Source: Vicinamibacterales bacterium
Lineage (GTDB): Bacteria; Acidobacteriota; Vicinamibacteria; Vicinamibacterales; UBA8438
Reading direction: 5' to 3'
DNA: 61,550 nt
Assembly: GCA_958296065.1 (NCBI GenBank)
Contig: CATQHX010000043.1
Coordinates: 1-61,550, forward strand
The notes under the pieces are model-generated. The model was not told where the DNA came from. It was given only the letters and a program-made list of their open reading frames with translations, and made no database searches. Shown here piece by piece: positions 8,936 through 18,553 of this stretch (position 1 is the first letter of the stretch; every line of letters begins with the position of its first letter). A program made the position numbers and the translations under genes.

Positions 8936-10420
8936 CTACCGCGCGCCCTGCGAGGTCGGCCGCGGCGGGGCGCTCGCACCCATCCGCTCGCGCAACAACG
9001 CCGCGGTCTCGTCGTGGGCCCGGAAATAGGGGCCCGCGACGACGCCGTCGGCGATCGTGACCGGCATGCGGCCCAGCTCGTCCGCGATATCGAGCCTCGC
9101 ACCGCGGTCGATCAGGTACAGCGCGATGGAGTTCGCGCCGCGGTAGGCGGCGCCGTGCAGCGCCGTCTCGTTCCTGGCGTTGGTCGTGTTGACGTCCTCG
9201 CCGTGCTCGACCAGCAGGCGCACCGCCTCGAACGCCCCTTCCTCCGACGCCAGGATCTGCCCCTCGATGTAACCGATGCCGGCCGCGACGAGCAGAGGTG
9301 TCGTGCTTGCGTCGTTCCCGATCGCCGGATCGGCACCGTGATCGAGCAGCAGGCGCAGCAGCGCGTTGTCCGAGGCCTTGACCGCGAGGAAGAGCGGTGT
9401 CGCGCCGACGTGGCTCATGTAGGTGTAGTCGTAGGTGCCGTTCTTCGGAGGATCCGCGGACATCCGCGCGTCGACGTCGGCACCGTGGGCCAGCAGCAAC
9501 TCGGCCAGTCCCAGGCTGTCCAGCAGGCCGGAGCGCACGGGACAGGGGAGGGCCGTCCGCTCGCAGTTGCGGGTTCGCACCAGGCCGTGGAGCGCGGTTC
9601 CACGCGGTCCGTCGGCGTTAAGGTCGGCCCCCTCCGCGACGAGCCACGCCGCCAGGTCGTAGTGGGCGTTCTCGATGGCCGTCGCGAGGACGCTCGATCC
9701 GAGGCGCGGCGGCAGGTCCTCGTTCCCATCTTCCTCCCCGCCACGCGGAATGGCGTCCATCGCGCTCTCATCGATGTTCGCACCGCCGTCCAGCAGCGCC
9801 CGGACCGTGTCCATGTCGCCGTTGCGCGCCGCGAACAGCAACGCGGTCATGCCCCGTGACGAACGGGCTGCCACGTCCGCGCCGGCGTCCAGCAGGACGC
9901 CGGCTGCCGCGGCGTTGCCTTCCGCCGCCGCCCACATCAGAGCGGTCTGTCCACGCCACGCCTCGGCGGTGTGGACGTCGGCGCCGTGAGTCAGCAGCAG
10001 GTGCAGCACCTCCGGGTCGCCGGTACGCGCGGCGGTCATCAGCGGCGTCTCGCCCTCCGGTGTCGCGAGGTTCGGGTCGGCGCCGGCGTCGAGCAGCCTC
10101 CCCACGATTCCGGGGCTTCCGTTGGTGCCGGCCAGCGACAGGGGAGTCACACCGTAGCGGTTCGCTGCGTTCGCATCGGCTCCCGCCCGAAGCAGGAGGC
10201 TGGCGATATCGGCTCGGTCTCCGCGGACTGCCCAGTGCAGGGCGGTCGTACCGTCGGCCTGGGGCGTGTCGACCGCGGTCCCCGCTTCCACGAGCGCGCG
10301 GGCGGCGGCGTAGTCACCGCTCCGCACCGCCTCGACCAGCCCCTCGTCAGGGGCCGCGACGGCGGGACCGGCCGACGAGAGCAGGAGGATCAGCAACCCG
10401 TAGAGGCAGATGACGCGCAT
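8936..10420 (-). CDS. Exported ankyrin-repeat protein 2
   Basis: This 494-residue protein has a Sec signal (MRVICLYGLLILLLSSAGPAVAA) and about twelve ankyrin repeats (GTTALHWAVRGDRADIASLL, GVTPLSLAGTNGSPGIVGRLL, GQTALMWAAAEGNAAAAGVLL, ETALHGAAYRGAN). The ATG at 10420 has GGAGGG seven nucleotides upstream; a much longer open frame continues leftward-reading from 10753 but lacks a signal peptide. It is divergent from the second DUF1592 gene, with a 431-nt shared upstream region. A minus-strand TATACT at 10479-10484 may be its -10. Protein-protein interaction outside the cytoplasm is the likely role; the partner is unknown. Confidence 0.92.
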   Translation of the reverse strand: MRVICLYGLLILLLSSAGPAVAAPDEGLVEAVRSGDYAAARALVEAGTAVDTPQADGTTALHWAVRGDRADIASLLLRAGADANAANRYGVTPLSLAGTNGSPGIVGRLLDAGADPNLATPEGETPLMTAARTGDPEVLHLLLTHGADVHTAEAWRGQTALMWAAAEGNAAAAGVLLDAGADVAARSSRGMTALLFAARNGDMDTVRALLDGGANIDESAMDAIPRGGEEDGNEDLPPRLGSSVLATAIENAHYDLAAWLVAEGADLNADGPRGTALHGLVRTRNCERTALPCPVRSGLLDSLGLAELLLAHGADVDARMSADPPKNGTYDYTYMSHVGATPLFLAVKASDNALLRLLLDHGADPAIGNDASTTPLLVAAGIGYIEGQILASEEGAFEAVRLLVEHGEDVNTTNARNETALHGAAYRGANSIALYLIDRGARLDIADELGRMPVTIADGVVAGPYFRAHDETAALLRERMGASAPPRPTSQGAR

Positions 10421-10616
10421 GTCGATGCCCTCCGTTGTAACGGGGAAGCCGAACGACGGTGGCGGAACGAACAACCGCAGTATAGCGCCGCCAGACCCGT
10501 CGCAAGCAGCCCGCGGTGAACCCCGCGTGGCACCGAGAGCGACGAGGCGCCCGCCTGGCAAGGCGTTGAGAAGCGCGCATACTTGGCATACGCAACCGAC
10601 GAACAACGCGGTCAGG

Positions 10617-10646
10617 CGGGATGCATCGCCGCTCGAATGCAGCAGG
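10617..10646. repeat. 30-bp dispersed repeat, copy A
   Basis: This 30-nt segment matches 27996-28025 at 27 of 30 positions, and all three differences are transitions. Both copies contain GGGATGCATCGC and GCTCGAATGC. Copy A lies about 200 nt upstream of the leftward ankyrin gene 2; copy B overlaps the 5' end of another leftward gene for an exported protein. A shared regulatory site or a small dispersed element are both possible. Confidence 0.5.
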
Positions 10647-10708
10647 GACTCTCGCCACGGGCTGCAAGGCTCCGGGTTTCGGCCCCGCCCCCCACCGCGC
10701 CGGGAGTT

Positions 10709-10746
10709 TGCGCCGCAGAACTCACACCGTTGCGTTCTGCGGCGCA
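10709..10746. repeat. Perfect 13-bp inverted repeat between ankyrin gene 2 and cassette 2
   Basis: The left arm TGCGCCGCAGAAC (10709-10721) and right arm GTTCTGCGGCGCA (10734-10746) are exact inverted copies around a 12-nt loop. They sit about 105 nt before the second DUF1592 gene. No U-tract follows, so an operator, an attenuating hairpin or a repetitive palindrome is more likely than a terminator. The arm core TGCGCCGCAG recurs near 7042 and 39069, both between genes. Confidence 0.6.
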
Positions 10747-10851
10747 GACTCATAGACTACGGAAACTCGCTTCCACAGCTAGATTCGGGTCGACGGCGTT
10801 CAGGGCCTCGTGGGTCTCCCCCGACTCGTGGGGTCTCGCAGGAAGGGTGGG

Positions 10852-13452
10852 ATGCACCGCAACCTGGTCGGGCCGCGTCGATCGCAGCTTGGGTTCTGGA
10901 CCGCCAGGGCAATCTGCCTGAGCATCCTGGGCGCCTGCTGGCTCGCGATCCTGCCGTCGGGTGCGGACCTCCACGCCGCCAACCGGTTTCAGCCCGAAGC
11001 TGGCGCCCCACGGCAGGAGGCTCTCACTCGACAGGACGCTGGGGTAGGCCGTGACGATGCCGTACTCTCGCGCGAGCTGCTCGACCGTTACTGCGTGGCC
11101 TGCCACAACGAGCGCGTCGTGCGAGGCCGCGGCGGCGCGGCCTCGCCGCTCGCCGCTCAGCTCCGCGCGGTCGGGCTGACCCTGGACACGCTGGATCTGT
11201 CGAGCGTCGGCCGCGACGCGGAGACCTGGGAGAAGGTCGTCCGCAAGCTCCGGGCCGGGGCCATGCCGCCCGCCGGCCGTCCGCGCCCGAACACGAAGAT
11301 GCGTGAGACGTTCCTGGTGCGGCTCGAAGCCGACCTGGATGCCGCGTGGGCCGAGCGGGCCGACCTTCCCAGGACCGCCGTCCTCCATCGACTCAACCGC
11401 GCCGAGTACGCCAACGCCATCCGGGATCTGCTGGCGCTGGACGTCGACGTCGCGTCCCTGCTGCCGTCGGACGACGCGAGCTACGGGTTCGACAACATCG
11501 CCGACGCCCTCGGCGTGTCGCCGCTGCTTCTGGAGCGATACCTCGGAGCGGCCCGGCGCATCAGCCGGCTCGCCGTCGGCAGCGCCGCAATCCGTCCGAG
11601 CATCGCGACCTATCTCGTGCCGACGGTGCTCACGCAGAACGACCATCTCGACGGCCTGCCGCTCGGCACGCGCGGCGGCATCGCCGTGCGGCACCAGTTT
11701 CCCCTCGACGGCGAGTACGTGTTCCAGGTGCGCCTTCTGCGGACGGTAATCGACACCATCCGGGGGTTGGGCGAGCCGCACCAGATCGAGATCAGTCTGG
11801 ACGGCGAACGTGTCCGGCTCTTCACCATCGGAGGCGAGCGGCCGCGGGCGGACGCGTTCGAGCTGGCCGACGATGCCGATGAAGCGGCGCGGGAGGCCGC
11901 ACGGCGGGCGGCGCGGGACGCGGCGCTGGCGTACTCGATGAACGCGGACGCGGCGCTCGAGGTGCGCCTGCCGGTCAAGGCGGGGTCTCGCACGGTCGCC
12001 GTGGCATTCCTCAGGAAGACGTCCGCCCAGGTCGCCACGATCCGCCAGCCGCTGCTGCGCAGCAACATCGATCCGGCCGACACGTCCGGCCCGCCGCACG
12101 TCCGGAGCGTGGCCATCGGCGGACCGTACGGCGCGACCGGACCCGGAGACACGCCGAGCCGCCAGCGCCTGTTCGTCTGCCGTCCGGCGCATGCGGCGGA
12201 AGAACTGGCGTGTGCGCGGCGGATCATGGCGACGGTCGCTCGCCGCGCCTATCGACGGCCGGTGACCGAGGCCGATCTGCAGGTGCTGCTCGGGTTCTAC
12301 GAGACGGGCCGCGTGGACGGCACATTCGAAGAGGGCATCGGGCGTGCGTTGCAGCGCGTGCTCGTGAGTCCCGAGTTCCTGTTCCGCATCGAGGGCGACA
12401 CGCCGGGAGACGCAGCCGGTCAGGTGCGGCCCCTCGACCACCTGGAGCTGGCCTCGCGCCTGTCGTTCTTTCTGTGGAGCAGCATTCCGGACGACGAGCT
12501 GCTCGACGCGGCCGAGGAAGGGCGTCTCAGGGAGCCGGACGTCCTCCACGGGCAGGTGCGCCGCATGCTGCGGGACCCGCGCTCGCGGGCGCTCGTCGAC
12601 AACTTCGGCGGGCAGTGGCTCTATCTGCGCAATCTGGCCGGCACCGCGCCGGATCCCATCCAGTTTCCGGACTTCGACGACAACCTGCGGCAGGCGATGC
12701 AGCGGGAGACGGAGCTGTTCTTCGAGCGGGTGATCAGGGAGGACCGCAGCGCGCTGGAGTTCCTGACCTCGCGCACGACATTCCTCAACGAGCGGCTGGC
12801 CCGGCACTACGGGGTTCCCCGCGTCTACGGCAGTCACTTCCGGCCCGTGACGCTGACGGATCGGAACCGGGCCGGCGTGCTCGGGCATGCCAGCCTGTTG
12901 ACGGCGACGTCCTACGCGAACCGGACCTCGCCGGTGACGCGCGGGAAGTGGATCCTGGAGAACATCATCGGCGCGCCGCCGCCGCCGCCGCCGCCGGACG
13001 TGCCGGAGCTGGAGGAGGAGACCGCCGACGGCCGGGTGCGGTCGATGCGCGAGCGCATGGAGCAGCACCGCAAGAACCCGAGCTGCGCCGTGTGCCACGC
13101 GCAGATGGACCCGCTGGGGCTCGCGCTGGAGAACTTCGACGCGATCGGCCGCTGGCGGGAACGCAGCGAGTCGGACGAGCCGGTGGACGCTTCCGGCGTC
13201 CTGCCGGACGGGACCCGGTTCGACGGGCCGCGGGGGCTGCGGACCGTGCTGGAGAACCGTGCGGAGGAGTTCGTCACGACGTTGACCGAGAAGCTGCTGA
13301 CCTACGCCGTCGGCCGAGGCGTGGAGCTCGCCGATGCGCCCGTGGTCCGGCGGATCGTCCGCGACGCCGCCCGCGACGACTATCGTTTCTCGTCGCTGAT
13401 CGCGGGTGTCGTCGACAGCAGGCCGTTTCGGATGCGGAGAGTACAGCCATGA
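10852..13452 (+). CDS. Exported c-type cytochrome of the DUF1592/PSD class (cassette 2)
   Basis: This 866-residue paralogue of the protein at 3133 has an N-terminal hydrophobic export segment (ARAICLSILGACWLAILPSG). Its N-terminal haem motif is YCVACH (Cys81, Cys84) and its C-terminal one CAVCHAQMDPLGLALENFD (Cys745). The core motifs RLNRAEYANAIRDLLALDVD and LASRLSFFLWSSIPDDELLD are conserved. Just ahead of the C-terminal haem domain is a proline run (APPPPPPPDVPELEEE). An alanine/arginine-rich insertion (DEAAREAARRAARDAALAYS) near residue 345 is not in cassette 1. The ATG at 10852 follows GGAAGGGTGG; an in-frame start at 10810 lacks this. The stop overlaps the next ATG by 4 nt, so the pair is coupled. 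Confidence 0.92.
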   Translation: MHRNLVGPRRSQLGFWTARAICLSILGACWLAILPSGADLHAANRFQPEAGAPRQEALTRQDAGVGRDDAVLSRELLDRYCVACHNERVVRGRGGAASPLAAQLRAVGLTLDTLDLSSVGRDAETWEKVVRKLRAGAMPPAGRPRPNTKMRETFLVRLEADLDAAWAERADLPRTAVLHRLNRAEYANAIRDLLALDVDVASLLPSDDASYGFDNIADALGVSPLLLERYLGAARRISRLAVGSAAIRPSIATYLVPTVLTQNDHLDGLPLGTRGGIAVRHQFPLDGEYVFQVRLLRTVIDTIRGLGEPHQIEISLDGERVRLFTIGGERPRADAFELADDADEAAREAARRAARDAALAYSMNADAALEVRLPVKAGSRTVAVAFLRKTSAQVATIRQPLLRSNIDPADTSGPPHVRSVAIGGPYGATGPGDTPSRQRLFVCRPAHAAEELACARRIMATVARRAYRRPVTEADLQVLLGFYETGRVDGTFEEGIGRALQRVLVSPEFLFRIEGDTPGDAAGQVRPLDHLELASRLSFFLWSSIPDDELLDAAEEGRLREPDVLHGQVRRMLRDPRSRALVDNFGGQWLYLRNLAGTAPDPIQFPDFDDNLRQAMQRETELFFERVIREDRSALEFLTSRTTFLNERLARHYGVPRVYGSHFRPVTLTDRNRAGVLGHASLLTATSYANRTSPVTRGKWILENIIGAPPPPPPPDVPELEEETADGRVRSMRERMEQHRKNPSCAVCHAQMDPLGLALENFDAIGRWRERSESDEPVDASGVLPDGTRFDGPRGLRTVLENRAEEFVTTLTEKLLTYAVGRGVELADAPVVRRIVRDAARDDYRFSSLIAGVVDSRPFRMRRVQP

Positions 13453-14789
13453 TCATCACGAAGAAGGCGTTGCCTCGGCGGACGGTGCTGCGGGGTATGG
13501 GAGCAGCGGTCGCGCTGCCGTTGCTCGACGCCATGGTGCCGGCGCTGACGGCCATGAGCCGCACGCCCGCGCACCCCGCGCGGCGGCTCGCCTTCATCTA
13601 CATTCCGAACGGCGCCTACCACGCTGCGTGGACTCCGAAGGGCACGGGCCGCGACTTCGAGTGGTCGCCATCCTTGCAGACGCTCGCGCCGTTCCGCGAA
13701 CAGGTGGTCGTGGTGACCAACCTGGCCCATCGGCAGCTCGAGTCGCTCGGCGACGGCGGGGGAGACCATTCCCGGGCGAGCGCGGGGTGGCTGAGCGGCG
13801 TGCACGCCAAGCGGACCGAGGGGGCCGACGTCGAGGTGGGCACCACCGCGGATCAGATCGCGGCCCGCGAGATCGGCGCGGCGACGCCCCTCGCGTCCCT
13901 CGAGCTCGCCCTCGACGCGGCGGACATCGTCGGCCACTGCGACGCCGGCTACAGTTGCGCCTACATGAACACCATCTCGTGGCGGACGCCGACCACGCCC
14001 AATCCGATGGAGCGCAACCCGCGCGCGGTGTTCGAGCGCCTGTTCGGCGACGGCGACAGCAGCGCCGACCGGCTGCGCGAGATGGAGATGGATCGCAGCC
14101 TGCTCGACTCTGTCACGCAGGAGATCGGGCGGCTGCACACCGATCTCGGCGCGCAGGACAAGCGGCGGATGGACGAGTACCTGGAAGCGATTCGGGAGAC
14201 CGAGCGGCGCATCCGCAAGACCGAGCAGTACAACCGCGCGCAGGATCTCCCGGTTCCGGATCGGCCCATTGGCGTGCCGGAGGACTTCGAGACGCACGCC
14301 GGGCTGATGATCGACTTGCAGGTGCTGGCCTACCAGGCCGATCTCACGCGCGTGATCACGTTCGCTTTCGGCCGCGAGGCCAGTTACCGGACCTTCCCGG
14401 CCATCGGCATCAACGATCCGCACCACGCCCTGTCGCACCACCAGAACGACGACGAGAAGCTCGCCAGGCTGGGCAAGGTCAACGCGCACCACGTCGCCAC
14501 CTTCGCCTCGTACCTGGAGAAGCTGCAGGGTACGCCGGACGGGGACGGCACGCTGCTCGACCACACGCTGCTCCTCTACGGAAGCGGCATGAGCGACGGC
14601 AACCTGCACAACCACTCGCCGCTGCCGATCGTGCTGGCCGGCGGCGCAGCCGGCCGGTTCAAGGGCGGCCGGCACCTGCGCACGAGGCCCGAGACCCCGA
14701 TGACGAACCTGCTGCTGAGCATGCTCGACCTGGCCGGAGTGCGGCCCGAGCGCCTCGGCGACAGCACCGGGCGGCTGACCGGTCTCTGA
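13449..14789 (+). CDS. Tat-exported DUF1552 (HxxSHH) protein, cassette 2
   Basis: This 446-residue protein starts within the ATGA overlap with the cytochrome stop. The leader (LPRRTVLRGMGAAVALPLLD) is twin-arginine-like and the family motif HALSHH spans residues 326-331. Two cysteines (HCDAGYSC) match a pair in the cassette 1 protein. The body has the same order of conserved blocks as its paralogues: YIPNG, ADQIAAREIG, NPRAVFERLFG, DLTRVITFAFGRE and LLDHTLLLYGSGMSDGN. No activity is established for the family; the histidine cluster suggests metal binding. It is followed after 9 nt by the permease gene at 14799, which is probably in the same transcript. Confidence 0.92.
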   Translation: MIITKKALPRRTVLRGMGAAVALPLLDAMVPALTAMSRTPAHPARRLAFIYIPNGAYHAAWTPKGTGRDFEWSPSLQTLAPFREQVVVVTNLAHRQLESLGDGGGDHSRASAGWLSGVHAKRTEGADVEVGTTADQIAAREIGAATPLASLELALDAADIVGHCDAGYSCAYMNTISWRTPTTPNPMERNPRAVFERLFGDGDSSADRLREMEMDRSLLDSVTQEIGRLHTDLGAQDKRRMDEYLEAIRETERRIRKTEQYNRAQDLPVPDRPIGVPEDFETHAGLMIDLQVLAYQADLTRVITFAFGREASYRTFPAIGINDPHHALSHHQNDDEKLARLGKVNAHHVATFASYLEKLQGTPDGDGTLLDHTLLLYGSGMSDGNLHNHSPLPIVLAGGAAGRFKGGRHLRTRPETPMTNLLLSMLDLAGVRPERLGDSTGRLTGL

Positions 14790-14798
14790 TCGGGAGTC

Positions 14799-17219
14799 GT
14801 GTCGGATCTCCGGTTCGCCCTTCGCGGCCTCGTGCGCCGACCGCTCGCCGCGGCGGTCGCGATCGCCACGCTGAGTCTCGGCCTCGCGTCCGTGACGGTG
14901 CTGTTCGCAGTGACCGACGCGGTGATGCTGCAGCCGATCGGCGACGACGACTCCCGGCTGGTTCGGATCTGGAAGGACGACATCGAACGGGGCGGCGGAC
15001 TCCTGTTTCCGATCTCGTATCCCGAGTACCTGGTGTGGAAGGAAGCGGGCACGAGCTTCGACGGGCTCGCGGCCATCAACTATGCCGACGGCGCGACGAC
15101 CGCCGTCCTGGTCGATGACGAGCCGGTCACGGCCAACCGGGTGCTGGCCTCAGCCGAGCTGCTGGACGTGGTCGGCGCGCGTGCGGCTTACGGGTGCCTC
15201 CTTGAAGCCGCCGACGACGTCGAGGGCGCCGAGCTCGTCGCCGTCGTCAGCCACCGCTTCTGGCGACGGGTGAGCGGCGATCCCGCATTCGTCGGCCAGC
15301 GCCTCAGCTTCCCCGGGGACGCCCCTTTCACGATTGTCGGGGTTCTACAGCCCGACGTGTCCTACCCGGTCGATGCCGACATCTGGCTCCCATTGGTTCC
15401 CGCGTTCACACGCGACCCCGACGAGGTCCTGGACAGCCCGCGGACCCGTCAGTTCCACGTCGTGGGACGACTCTCGCCGGGAACCTCCAGCGGCCAGGCG
15501 CGGTCGGAGCTGGCCGTCATCCACGGGCGTCTGAGCGAGGCGTATCCGGATGACTATCCGCGGATGCCGATCGTGGTAACGCCGCTGGTCGACACGGTCG
15601 TCGGCCACGTGCGGCCCACCCTTGTGCTGCTGCTGTCCGGCGCCGCGCTCGTGTTTCTCGTGGCGGGAGCCAACGTCGCCATCCTGCTGCTCATGCGGGC
15701 CGAGTCGCGCCGCGTCGAGATGGCCGTGCGGTCGGCGCTGGGGGCGACTCGCGGGCAACTCCTGAGACAGACCGTGATCAAGGCAGCGGTGCTCGGCGCG
15801 GCGGGCGTGGGCGGGGCGCTGATGCTGAGCCGCGGACTGCTCACTCTCACGAGCGTCATCGATCCGGGTCAGGCGCCGCGCATCGACGAGACGTCGCTCA
15901 GTCCGCAGGTAGTGGCGTTCACCTTCGCCACGATGCTCGCGTGGGTGCTGGCGCTCGGCACCGCTCCGGCGTGGCGGACGCGCATGACGAGTCTGCGCGG
16001 CTTTCTCACGCAGCGCTCCGCCGAGGTACCCCGCGGGACGGGTCGCCGGCTCCAGGTGCTGGCCGCCGCCCAGATCGCGTTCGCGGTGGTGGTCCTCGTC
16101 TCGGCCGGACTGTTGACCCGGTCGCTCTGGCAGTTGCAGTCGATCGACCGCGGACTCGATTCCGACGGTGTCGTGACCACGCGCATACTCCTGCCGTGGC
16201 AACGCTACGGCACGCCGGACGAAATCCGAGCGTTCTACGACCGCGCGGTCGTAGCGATAGAACGGCTTCCCGGCGTGCTCTCGGCGGTCCCGTTTCACCT
16301 GCCCCCGGGCACGGGAACGACCGGTCTCAGCTCGCCGTTTCAGTTCGAGGGCCAGACGCAGAACGAGGCGGCGACGAACGAGTGGGCCAATTGGGACATC
16401 GCGACGCCGCGGTACTTCGAGACGCTGGGGATCCCGATCGTGAGCGGGCGGGCCTTTGCGCGCACCGACACCGCCGCTGCGCAACCGGTGGCGATCGTGA
16501 GCGAGAGCGCCGCCGCGCGCTACTGGCCCGGCGCGGAGCCGATAGGCAAACGCGTGCGGATCAGCCCGCGATTCGAGTGGGCGACGGTGGTGGGTATCGC
16601 GGCCGACCTGCGTTACCGCGAGCTCACCAACCACTGGATGACGGTCTACTATCCGGCTCCGCAGTCGTTCCACTTCCAGCCCGGCAGCCTTGCGATCCGC
16701 ACCGGGCGGCCGGCCTCGACATTGTCGTCCGCCGTCCGCGACACGATTCAGGCGATCGAGCCGGCGATACCGATAGACGCGCTGACGCCGATGGACGAGC
16801 TGCTCGCCGCGGAGCTCGCTCGCCCGCGGCTCGCGGTGCGGATCTCGATCGCCTTCGCGCTGGTGACGCTCGCGCTGATCCTGGTGGGTCTGTTCGGAAC
16901 CGTGTCGTTCGACGCGCGGCAGCGACGGGCGGAGATGGCGATCCGCTCGGCGCTGGGGGCGAGCCCGCACGCGTTGCGGCGCCTGGTCGCGGGACGCGGG
17001 CTGCGGATCGCGGCGGCGGGACTGGTCGCGGGCCTCGCCGCGACCGCCCTGGGAGCGCGCGCCCTGGCCGCGGTGTTGTTCGGCGTCGCCCCCCTCGATC
17101 CGGTCACGCTAGCGACGGTCTCCGGCGGGCTGGCGCTCCTCGCCGTGCTGGCCTGCTGGATTCCCGCCCGACGGGCGGCGTCCGCCGACCCGGCGGAGAT
17201 GCTCCGAAGAGGCGAGTGA
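14799..17219 (+). CDS. ADOP-type MacB/FtsX-like ABC transporter permease
   Basis: This 806-residue membrane protein begins at a GTG 9 nt after the DUF1552 stop. It shows the duplicated MacB-type layout of the acidobacterial orphan permease family. An N-terminal helix (RPLAAAVAIATLSLGLASVTVLF) precedes a first periplasmic domain and a first FtsX core (ALVFLVAGANVAILLLMRAESRRVEMAVRSALGATRGQLLRQ). A second periplasmic domain and second FtsX core follow (FDARQRRAEMAIRSALGASPHALRRLVAGRGLRI). No ATPase gene is adjacent, which is usual for ADOP proteins. MacB relatives use mechanotransmission to move periplasmic cargo; the substrate here is unknown. A broken relative lies at 21275-21705. Confidence 0.9.
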   Translation: MSDLRFALRGLVRRPLAAAVAIATLSLGLASVTVLFAVTDAVMLQPIGDDDSRLVRIWKDDIERGGGLLFPISYPEYLVWKEAGTSFDGLAAINYADGATTAVLVDDEPVTANRVLASAELLDVVGARAAYGCLLEAADDVEGAELVAVVSHRFWRRVSGDPAFVGQRLSFPGDAPFTIVGVLQPDVSYPVDADIWLPLVPAFTRDPDEVLDSPRTRQFHVVGRLSPGTSSGQARSELAVIHGRLSEAYPDDYPRMPIVVTPLVDTVVGHVRPTLVLLLSGAALVFLVAGANVAILLLMRAESRRVEMAVRSALGATRGQLLRQTVIKAAVLGAAGVGGALMLSRGLLTLTSVIDPGQAPRIDETSLSPQVVAFTFATMLAWVLALGTAPAWRTRMTSLRGFLTQRSAEVPRGTGRRLQVLAAAQIAFAVVVLVSAGLLTRSLWQLQSIDRGLDSDGVVTTRILLPWQRYGTPDEIRAFYDRAVVAIERLPGVLSAVPFHLPPGTGTTGLSSPFQFEGQTQNEAATNEWANWDIATPRYFETLGIPIVSGRAFARTDTAAAQPVAIVSESAAARYWPGAEPIGKRVRISPRFEWATVVGIAADLRYRELTNHWMTVYYPAPQSFHFQPGSLAIRTGRPASTLSSAVRDTIQAIEPAIPIDALTPMDELLAAELARPRLAVRISIAFALVTLALILVGLFGTVSFDARQRRAEMAIRSALGASPHALRRLVAGRGLRIAAAGLVAGLAATALGARALAAVLFGVAPLDPVTLATVSGGLALLAVLACWIPARRAASADPAEMLRRGE

Positions 17220-17390
17220 ATCTTCAGGGGCACCGTCGCCACACCTCGCCTCTGCAACGCGTCAGTTTCGCCGAGGCGCGGCAGCGTACCTTGCAGGACT
17301 GTCCTCGTCAGTGGACGATACGTGCTTCTCCATAGCGGAAGAGTCGCCCGCGCGCCGCCAGAAACAGCGTTGCTCCCGGTCGCATGAGGG

Positions 17391-18475
17391 GGCGTAGTTG
17401 TCGGCGACGAAGGAGTAGAACTCGAGGGCGAAGTCGTTGAAGCGCGTGCTGTAGGTCCGCTGCCACACCTTCTGCGGCATGGCGAAGCGCTGCCCGTCGC
17501 TGGCCGACGTCGTGCCGTCGCCCCAATGGCCGGCGGCGTCGAGGCGGGGGATGCCATGGACGATGGCGGCGAGCGCGGCGCGCTGGTTCTCCTCGACGAG
17601 ACGCCAGTCACTGACGTTCTTGAGCCTTCGGTAGGCGATGTCGGGGGGCGACCTTCTCCATGGTGTAGAGGCCGAGGTTTACAGCCGTGGGCGAGGATCG
17701 CGGCCAGCAGCGCGCAGACCTTCCGGGGTCGACCCGCTCGGCCGGCTGCTGGAAGTGGACGCTGAACCCGAGGTCGTTCTCGACCTCGATGAGCAGGTCG
17801 GCCAGCCGGATCGTGCGGTTGCGCGCGTCCAGCCAACGGTGCAGCTCGGCGAGGCGGTCCGATTGCGCCGGGTCGGGCGGCTCGGCCGGGTCCGTCTTGA
17901 GCCGCCACCCATCGTCGTCGAACGTGACCTGCCGGTTGTCAGCGATACCTTCCAGGAAGCGGTCGAACACATCCGACAGGCGAGCTTTCAGCTGCTCGAC
18001 CGCCGCGTCGAGATCGACGGGGAATCCGGTCCGCGCCCAGAACGCGTCGCGGACCTGCTCCAGGCGAATACGGCTGGTCGTCGCCGACGGCGACCAGCTC
18101 GTCGAGGCGGTCGCGCATCGGCGGCGACAGCCGCTCCGCCATGCGTTGCGTCAGCAGGGCGCGGGCCTTGTGCCGGGCCGCCCCCACCACACGGCGCAGC
18201 ACCGAGTCGGCCGGCGCGAGAACGTGTTCGTCGCGGAGCCAACCCCGCGCCCGCGCCCGCAGGGGCGCCGTGCGGTCGAGCCGCAGCGCTTCGTCTTCGA
18301 GGAACCGCGCCAGCCGTTCGCCGACGGCGGTGTCGAACGTGCTCAGACGCAGGCACTCACCGATGCGCTCCTGATGATCGGAGACCGTCTGCTGCCGGCG
18401 CTCGTAGGCGTGGATCGTCTCGGCGTCGGCCCCCAGCTGCAGGGCCGCGAACCTCAGGATCTCGTCGACACCCGC
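17391..18475 (-). pseudogene. Decayed Tn3-family transposase (tnpA) remnant
   Basis: Reading leftwards, pieces of one Tn3-type transposase follow in order but in different frames. They are AYERRQQTVSDHQERI (near 18400), SRIRLEQVRDAFWARTGFPV (near 18060), RTIRLADLLIEVENDLGF (near 17810), KVCALLAAILAHG (near 17715), VNLGLYTMEKVAP (near 17670) and GHWGDGTTSASDGQRF (near 17500). At least four frameshifts are needed, near 18085, 17730, 17690 and in a 6-nt C run at 17643-17648. Homology stops after FALEFYSFVADNYAP at about 17391, before most of the DDE domain, and the extreme N-terminus is missing. No terminal inverted repeats or resolvase were found. The gene is dead. Confidence 0.8.
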
Positions 18476-18553
18476 TCTTGAACGCCTCTCCTCGACGGCC
18501 CGGCCGGCCCGCCTGTCCGAAGTGCGCCCTGCAGCACCGCTGTCGGTTGTGGC

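Noticed and set aside
8880..9060. Extension of the frame that begins at 8659
   Set aside because: It runs antisense into ankyrin gene 2 and loses any protein resemblance after about 8880.
10750..13098. Long minus-strand open frame opposite the second DUF1592 gene
   Set aside because: Same reasoning; its poly-Arg stretch is merely the complement of the proline run.
17262..17390. Coding continuation after the Tn3 transposase fragment
   Set aside because: The residues after DNYAP do not match the transposase family and contain no other recognisable domain; treated as unrelated flanking DNA.
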